A program made the position numbers and the translations under genes. The notes under the pieces were generated by a model. That model had not been told where the DNA came from. It searched no databases and saw only the letters and a program-made list of their open reading frames with translations. Source: Ruminococcaceae bacterium UBA1772 (GTDB lineage Bacteria > Bacillota > Clostridia > Oscillospirales > Acutalibacteraceae). Taken from it: DNA of 18,856 bases. Position 1 is the first letter of the stretch, and every line of letters begins with the position of its first letter. The stretch spans positions 4,990 to 23,845 of the forward strand of contig DCGS01000009.1 in assembly GCA_002314645.1 (NCBI GenBank). The letters are read 5' to 3'. This document shows positions 7,112-16,200 of this stretch, in pieces.

Positions 7112-7231
7112 TTAGTTGTTTTCTTCGCCGTCTTCTTTTCTCTTCTTTATTACAAGAGTAGATCCAAGTGTAGACATTACAAGAAGAGCAATGCTAGGAA
7201 GAAGTGAGTTGCTGTCTCCTGTGTTTGGACT
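7112..7231 (-). other. Sortase-type C-terminal sorting signal, SPNTG class
   Basis: The last 39 residues are SPNTGD, a hydrophobic helix (LLPSIALLVMSTLGSTLVI) and a basic tail beginning KKRK and ending EDGEENN. This is the three-part layout of cell-wall sorting signals, but serine takes the place of the leucine of LPxTG. Clostridioides difficile sortase B is known to accept (S/P)PxTG motifs, so a class B-like enzyme may anchor this protein. No sortase gene is in the window. Confidence 0.8.
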
Positions 7232-10200
7232 AGGTTGTGTAGCTTCGAACTCGAAGTTTGGAGCATACGCAAGTGGAATCTGTCCATTTTCAATTATAAC
7301 AGTTTTAATCTCCGTTCTTCCATCAGGAAGTGTTACTCGAACCTGATATGTTCCGTTAGGTACATTCTTGAAAATGTAGTTACCGTTCTTATCAGTGTAA
7401 GCAACAAGTGGAGTTCCATCAGCAAGTGTTATTGGGTTGCCATCCTTATCAAGGAGTTCAACCTTTGCACCAGCCTGTGGTTTTCCATTTTCATCCTTAA
7501 CATTTCCGTTGATGTCACCGTATGCATTGTAGTTGTCAAACTTAGTATTAGTGTTACCTATCACTGTACCATTGCTTACTTCTACAGGTGCTTTGACATC
7601 TTCGTCTTCTTCAACTGGTGAGTTGATCTTTACTGTATATTCGCCATCTGGAATATGGCTGAAGATATAGTCACCATTCTCATCAGTTGTAGTTGTAATT
7701 GGGTTACCATTCTCATCAAGAACTGGGTTTCCATCCCTGTCGAGAAGTTCTACAAGAATACCCTCTGCAGGTTTACCATTCTTGTCCGTTACATTTCCAG
7801 TAATGTCTGTAAATGCCTGATAGTTCTCAAGCTTAGATGTTACACCTGTTGACTCTGGATAACTGTTAGCATCTTCATCCTTAACATCACCATTTGCAAC
7901 GCTAATCTTTGTAGTTGTGGTATCAGTATTTCCATCCTTGTCAGGATGAGGTGCAATTACCTCAATTTGATAGTTTCCAATTTCAACTTTGTTAAATGTA
8001 TACTTACCATTTTCATCTGTTGTTGTAGTTCTTGGATTTCCATCCTCGTCAAGAACAGGGTTTCCATTCTTATCAAGAAGGTTTACTGTTGCGCCCTTTA
8101 CAGGGTCACCATTCTTGTCTACAACAGTACCAGAAATGTCAGTATATCTCTGATAGTTGTCAAGGCTTACGTCCTCGCCCTCAGCATTACCATTTTGAAC
8201 AGTGATATTATCTGAAGTTGAAGGATCACTTCCGTCTGGAGGTGTTACACGAACCTTGTATTCTCCCTCTGGAACATTCTCAAAGAGGTAGTTACCATCT
8301 GCATCTGTAGTTGTAACCATTGGATTTCCATTTCCGTCAAGAACAGGGTTTCCATCCTTGTCGAGGAGTTCAACAGTTGCACCAGGTACAGGATTTCCAT
8401 CCTTGTCCTTAACTGTTCCAGAAATATCTCCAACTGTGTTGTAGTCTGGGAAGTTAACATCAACTGGTGTAGATGTACCATCTGGATTTACTGTAACATT
8501 TTCGGTTGTACTTTCAGAACTGTCTGGAGTTGTAACCTTAATCTTGTAATCTCCATCTGGAACATTGTCAAATGAGAAGTTTCCATCCTCATCTGTGGTT
8601 GTTGTTACTGGATTTCCATCGTCGTCAAGAACAGGGTCTCCGTTACTATCAAGAAGTTCAACGGTTGCATTAACCATTGGTAAATCATTCTTGCCAGTTG
8701 CATTGCCTGTAATTGTTGCGTCTGGAACATAAGCGAGTGTAAAGATTGAGAAGAGACTACTGCTAAATCCAACAATATCATCAGAAAGATCTGAGTCTGT
8801 ATCCGCATACTTTGTTGATGTATTAGCATGGTCTCTGTATACGAAGAATACACGTCCATCCTTTGCATAGTTATCAGCAGAAACAGTGAATTCAATTGGA
8901 TCCTGTGTAGTTGTAAGAGTTTGTGTTGAGTCTGGAGTTGTGTCCCCTGCCTCTGCATAAACATTCTTTACAATCTTTACTTCAATATGCTTAATAATAG
9001 CATTTCCGTCCTCTTCAGCCTTAGCCTCATTGTATGAATCGCCAGTAGCCTGAGTTACTGTCATTACAATTTCAACTCTTTGGCCGTCTAGGAACTTCTC
9101 AACGTCATCGCCGTTGATAAACTTCTTAAGAGTTGCTTTAACTGCGTCGTCGTCAATGTCTACAACATCAGACTGAACGTCAATTACGACAATACCATAA
9201 CGGTTAGCAATCTTTTCTGCATACTGAGAAAGAAGTTCATCCCTCTTCTGCTGAAGCTTATCTTTTTCCTCTTGTGTAAGGTTATTATCCTCTGCATCTA
9301 CAAAATCATCAATCTTATTGATTGCATCCTTAAGATTGTTCTCTGTTGGTGCTGTTGGATCTGCCCAAGAGTCATCAAGTTCATCAATAAAGTCATCTAC
9401 TGTCTTTGTGTTAATAGTGATAGAAACACTATTTCCACCCTTATCAGTTGCAACAACCTCATATGTAGAACCGTCATTTGGAATGTTAATTGTTGCTGTG
9501 CCATTTGAAATTTGAGGAGCTGGAGTTACCTCTACTCCATCCTTGTATACCTTTACGGTATCAAGGTTTGAATCTGACACAGTCACAGTACGATCAGCAT
9601 ATGTTGTTCCGTTGTCATCTGTTGTAGCAATTGTGTTGCTTGAAACTGTAATTACAGGATCAGTCAAATCAAATACATGTCCATCAGATGAAACGTATGT
9701 AACATTACCTGCGTTGTCTGTAAGTTTTGCATAGATTACAAACTTAGCCTGGTCTACTGCTGGAATTTCAAAGGTTCCGTTATAGTCAACCCAATCTGTT
9801 CTTGCAGCAAGCTCTGTACTTGAAGTAATAACATCAGTTGTCTTGATATACTCGATAGATTTCTGTCCAGAAATGTCGAATGTACCTTCAATCTTTACAG
9901 TTACCTTGTCATTCTTATAAATGCCAAATGTAATTGTGCTAAGGAGTTCTTCCCAGAAGGAAGTATCAACTGTAATCTTACCTGTTGGAGCACTTGTATC
10001 AACCTTGACATTTACCGAAACAGGGTCACTTTCAACTCCAGATTCGCTAATTGCCTTAACAAGGTATGTACCATTTGTACCATCGTCAAGTGTAAGTGTT
10101 CCGTTTGGCATATCCTGCCATGTGTTACCACCATCTGTAGAATACTGATATGTTGTAGTACCAAGGTTATCAGCATTTGTATTATCAGCATTAATTACAA

Positions 10201-13200
10201 CAGGTGATGTTGACCATTCACCCTCTGTATATGAACCAGTTGAGATAGAAGCAACAGGCTTTGAAGTATCAATTTTATCAATTGTTACTGTGTCTTGAGC
10301 TGACTCTCCTGCTCCATTTGTAACAGTTACAAGGTATTCACCATTTTCTGTTGCAACAAAGCCATTCATGTATGTATTTGTAATGTCAACAACAGTGCCA
10401 TCTGGCATCTTCTTAACTGTAACTGACTTAATGTTTGAATCGCCTACTGTTGGTGTAATTGTAATTGTCTTACTCTGTTCAATTGTAGTGTTGTCAACAG
10501 TTGCATCAACGGTTGGAGCAGTTGTGTCCTTCTTAAGTGTAAGAGTGAGTGTTGCTTCATTTGTTGAGTTATCTGTAGCCTTGACGACAACTGTATTTGT
10601 TCCGCCAGAAAGAGCAGATGCTGGAATTTCAATCTTACCAGCTGAAACTGTAGCAGTTACTGCTGTGCCACCATTTACTGTGTACTTAACTGTGTCAAGT
10701 CCAGCAAGAGCGTCAGAAACTGAAACTGTTACATTCGCATTTTCATCTGTAATCCACTTTCCATCTGCAGAGTTTGTATCTGTAAGTGTTGGAGCTGTAG
10801 CATCTGCAATGAATCCATATGAGCGAGCATATGAAACATGGCCAGCGCCGTCTTCAACCTTTGCATAGATAATAGCCTTCTGGTCTGGATTTACAGATAC
10901 ACCAGTTCCTGTTGTCCAGACGGAATCAGCAAGAGCATTAAGTTCTGTATCTGTAAGGATTGTGTCGGAATCAGAAATGTAATAACAATATGTAAGTCCA
11001 CTAATGTCTGTTCCGTTTGCATTTGTAATATCAGCACCGACAGTGTCCTTGAAGAAGTGACCAAATGTAAGTCCATTAAGTGTCTTCTTAAGGTTACTCT
11101 CAGAAACTGTAACCCTAGCATCTGGAGCCACTGTATCCTGCTTAAATCCAGTTGTTACAAGCTTAACTGAGATTGAACCTTCGTGATCGTCTCCCTCTGT
11201 AACATTGATGAGATAATACTCAACGCCACTACCATATTCACCGTCAGGAACAGTAATATAGTCAGACCATGTATTACCTTCTAATGCGTTAGAAGTACTA
11301 ATCTTGTATCCTGCTGGAGCTGTAATCTTAACTTCAGATATTGTCCATCCGTTTTGACCTGCAGTCTTATTTTCAAGAGTTGCTGTAACGCCAGGGTTAT
11401 ATGCAACAATTTCATAATCTGCAGTTGTTGGGTTAACCTCAATATAGTAATTCTTGTTAACTTCAACTGTAGGATCAAGAGCAAAGTCCTTACTTGTAAT
11501 TACATATGAACCAATTTCTTCACCAGGAGTACGTTCAAATGAGCCAGTAAACTGTACCGCATCAGAATTAATTACGCCTGAATATGTATATGTAAGTTCA
11601 GCATCATCTTGACCATAATCAACAGACTGATTATCTGGAGAAACAGTTATTAGTTTCTTATTTACAGTGAGCGTTGCTGCTGTATCATTTACTGACCAAC
11701 CCGCCTCACTTGAAAGAATTACTCTATACTGATCACCATTATTAGCAACAACTGATGGGTTTGAAACTGTATATGAGCTTCCTGTTGCTCCATCAATTGT
11801 CTCCCATGTGTTGGAAGTAGCATTGTACTTCTCCCACTGGTATGTAAGACCAGATGTACTCTTAGCATTGATTGTAAATGTAGCAGTTGCATCACCATAT
11901 GTAACGGTTACATCCTGAGGTTTTGCAATAACTGTAATACCCTCAGAGTCACGCTTAATTTTTACATCACGTGTCTTAATGTTTCCTACCTTGTCAGCTG
12001 CTGAAATAGTGATTGTGTATTCACCATTTGGAACATCTGCATTAGGAATTGTAAATGTTGCAGAAGCTGCAGTCTTTGTTGTGCCTGCAAAACCTGCTGG
12101 AGCTGTTGATGAATATGTGTATGTAATTGATGTCTCATTAACTCCACAACCATTTGCATCATCAACTATTGTAACTGGAATATTAACTTCTGAACTTGTG
12201 TCCCAAGCACCCTCAGCATATGAAACATTAATTGTAGGTTCTGTCTTATCAATTTTAATTCCATTTGTTGAAAGATATGTCTTGTTTCCAGCCTTATCAA
12301 TGAGCATTACGTAAATAACATAATTATTCTCATTTTCAATTGTGAATGAGCTTCCTGTATATGTTGTCCAACCAGTTGTAAGAGTCTTGATGTAATCAAG
12401 AGATTGGCCGGTATGATCAATTAAGTAGTATTTACCAGAAATACCGCTGACAGTGTCAGTTCCGTCCACTGTAACTGCAACTGGATCCTTATAGAATATA
12501 TTGAGGAAATCAATGGCTGAAATAAACTCAGTCCATGTGTTTGTTCCAACAGATACTGAACCCGTTGGATTTTCCTTATCAACACTTGCTTTCACAGTTA
12601 CAGGAGCACTTTCAACACCAGAAGCACTTACAGCAATAACATCATATGTTGTTGTGCCGTTTGTCTGGTCTGTAAATGTGTTAGAAGCAAGATCTGTGAA
12701 ACTAGCATCAGTTGAAACTTTATATTTATATGTTATAGGGCTAAGATTATCCGCAGAATTAGAAAGAGTAAACACAACATCATTATTTGTCCAAGGTGCA
12801 GTGTTAAAATTGTAATTCTTTGAATTTGACTGAGCTGAAACTTCAACAACAGGAACAACATTATCAATCTTGTCGTAAGTCACAGAAACAATATCACTTG
12901 TTTTTCCAGCAACGCTGATTACTCTAAACTGATATTCCCCATTTTCGAAAATATTAGTTTTATACTGCGTACCCTCGACAGAAATAACATGCCATCCATC
13001 CTCATCAGATTTCTTATATTGGACAGAGCCGATATTTGAAACACCAATTGTTGGAACCGTTACAATAGTCGTGTCATACTTAACCCAATCTGTTGAAGGG
13101 CTAGACACAGTTACAATAGGCTTAACAGAATCTTTCCATACTGTTACCGTCTTTGATTCACGCTCTGTATTTCCAGCCTTATCAGTAGCTGTAAATGTTA

Positions 13201-16200
13201 CAACATACTTGCCATCATCAGTTACAGGCATTGAGAAATTTCCATCTGCATCAAATGTAAGTGTTCCTGTCTTGTTTGTACCATTTACGGTATAAGCATA
13301 AGAAACAGTATCAACATCTGCATAATGCTTTTCAACATTACCTGTAATTGTTTTGTCAGCTGTGGTAATCCATTTACTGTCATAGTCATATGCAACAGTA
13401 AGTGTTGGACCATATGTGTCAACAACAATGCCATTTGTGCTTATGTAACTGTAATTGTCTACTTTGTCTATAAGCTTTGCATAAACTACATATTTACCGT
13501 CAGGGTTAAGAGAAACAGAACCATCTGTATATGTAGACCATGCAGTAACTGCATCAAGTTCAGTTGCATCTAAAAGCTTGTCAGTAACATAGTATTCAAT
13601 CTTTCTTATACCACTTCCATTTGTATCTTCAGCAGTAATTGTTACATCCTGTGTATTGTTGAAGAACAAACCAAAGGTAAGTGTGCTAAGAAGACTTGTC
13701 CATGAGTTAGTAGCTACTGCAACTGTACCTGTTGGTGCAGTATTGTCTCTACCAATTGTAAGTGCAAGTTCTTTCTCATTTGTAGACTTATCTGTTGCCT
13801 TAACTGTAACAGAGTTTAAGCCTTCAGAAAGAGTATCAACTGAAATAGAGATATTTCCATCTGAATCTACAGTAGCGTCTGTATATGCTCCGTCTCCCAC
13901 CTTAATTTGAACCGTATCAAGTCCAGCTAGAAGATCTGAAACATGAACCTTAACAACTGCTCCATCCTTGAACCATCTGTTGTTAACACTATCAGTATCT
14001 GTAATTTCAGGTGCTGTTTTATCAGTTATGAAACCATATGATGCATCATATTTAACGTTACCAGCATTATCAGTTACCTTTGCATAGATAACTGCCTTCT
14101 TATCTGGGTCAACGCTAACGCTTGAGCCCTCTGTCCATGTAGTAATGGCATTGAGTTCGCCTTCAGTCAAAATTGAAGAAGGATTATTTGCAACATAGTA
14201 TTCAACTTTTGCAACTCCAGAAGTATCAAGTCCTACTGGGATTGCATCACTAGAAGTAATTGTAGCGTTAACTGTTTCTTTGAAGTATTTTTCAAAAATA
14301 CCACCGAGAATAGTCTTTGCAACTGAAGTTGTAATGTTAATAGATGCACTTGGTGAAGTTTTATCTATTTTTGCAACATAAGATGTTGAATCCTCATACT
14401 CTCTAGTGTCAATGACAGCCTTAAACTTAACATTTGTTTTACCTTCATCTGAAATAACAAGAGTATTTGTTGTCATTGATGTGTAAGTGGTTCCATTATC
14501 AAGTGAATAATAGAAAGTTACACCACTATAATCCACCATTGTATTTGTGCCTGTAAGTTCAAATGAAACATTACCATTTGTCCATACAGTTGGAGTCTGA
14601 GTAACTGTGAACTCAGGAAGTTCAATCCATTTAGCATAAAGAGTATGGTTATCCGTAGCTGTCACAACTGAAGTAGCTGTAATCAACGTATCATCAGCTG
14701 TGTACCATCCATCAAAAGTCTTTCCAGCCTTTGTAGGTGTTGGAAGAGTTCCGTATTCATCCTTAAATGTAACATTTATTGGGGTTCCATAAGAAGAACC
14801 ATCAACATCAAATGAAACTTCATAAGTTGCAGGTGAATACTTAATTTCAGCATTTACCTTTTCTGTGCCCATTGTGCCAGAAACTGCAGAAACGTCAGAA
14901 ACATAACCTGGAATTGTCTGTGCAGCAACATTATATGTGCTACCTGGATTTACCTTTTCGTAGGTAATATCAAATGTCTCATTTGTATCTGTATATGTAT
15001 GCTTTACAGAAAGGTTGTGGTCTGAAAGTTCATATACAACTGTCTTGTAAAGAACCACGTCATTCTCTGCATGAGCGTCTGCAAAATCTTCATCAATATT
15101 AATGTCGACTTTAACATCAGCAGCATTAACGAGCTTGTAGCCATCTATATCAGGAGAATTTACAGAATCCTCATATGTATAGTAGACATCCTTTTCATAC
15201 TTAGTGGCAATTTCATTGCCATCAGTGTCTACATATTTAATTTGAACTGTGTAGAAGAGTGGTTCGTATGAACCAATTACCCAGTAGTTGGATGCTGGCA
15301 TTGTTGCAAGAGCGTTTCCATCATCTGTCTGCCAGTCCCAAACGTACTTGAATCCCTTAACTGCTGGAGCTGTGTAAAGACTTGCAGTTTCGTCTGTAAT
15401 TGCTGCTCCTGCAAGATAGTTAACATCCTTAGTTGCAGCCAAAACACCATCCTTGTTGTAGCCCCTATACTTGAGTGTATATTCCTTAGCTACACCTGTA
15501 CCAGAAATTTCAATATTTCCAGTTACTTCACTAGCAGGGATTGTAAGGTCACCTGTTGCACTATCATATGTGTAGTTTGTAATAGTTGAACCATTGACCT
15601 TAACAGTGATTGAAGTAGGTGCGTCATAACCTGCTGATGGAGTTACACTAGCTGTGAGTGCAGTTCCAAGGTCAACTTCAGTTGGTCCATCATATTCCAT
15701 GTTTGTAAGGTTTGTAGTTACTCCACAGAATACAACAACCTTTGCGTCTAAAGTCTTTAAGTCTGCACTAACAAGCTTGTCAACTTTAGCCTTTGAAGTC
15801 TCATTTACAGGCTTAACGCCATATGTATATGTGAATGTCTTATTTGCAGTTGCAGTATATCCTCCCTCTGGGAAGTCGGTGTTTATAACCTTTGCAACGT
15901 AGTCATCAACAAGAGAACTTGTGTCTGGCCAATTGTCTGTCAAAGCGAAAAGGTCAGTAAGAGGAACAACTGTTCCATACTGTACTCTCTTCTCCTCTGT
16001 TACAACAGAAGCTGACAACTTGTTTGTAAGCTTGTTATTTACGTTATCTGTAGTAATGTTCTTTGGAACATCTGCTACACCGTCACCCGTGTCAGAATTC
16101 TTTGCGTCATCCTGTGAAGCAATAATGCCTGTTGTATATGACTTTGTTCCGTTATAGAACAAGTCAGGAATTAAATTACCACCAAGGAAGCCATTAATAG

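Noticed and set aside
7284..8713. CRISPR-like array from the regular spacing
   Set aside because: The repeats are in-frame protein modules of 96-111 residues with no short identical repeats separated by unique spacers.
10368..10868. Plus-strand frame of 166 codons, with many others, opposite the giant gene
   Set aside because: The translations are low-complexity (rich in Ser, Val, Thr), mirror the repeat modules on the other strand, and lack ribosome binding sites or recognisable domains.
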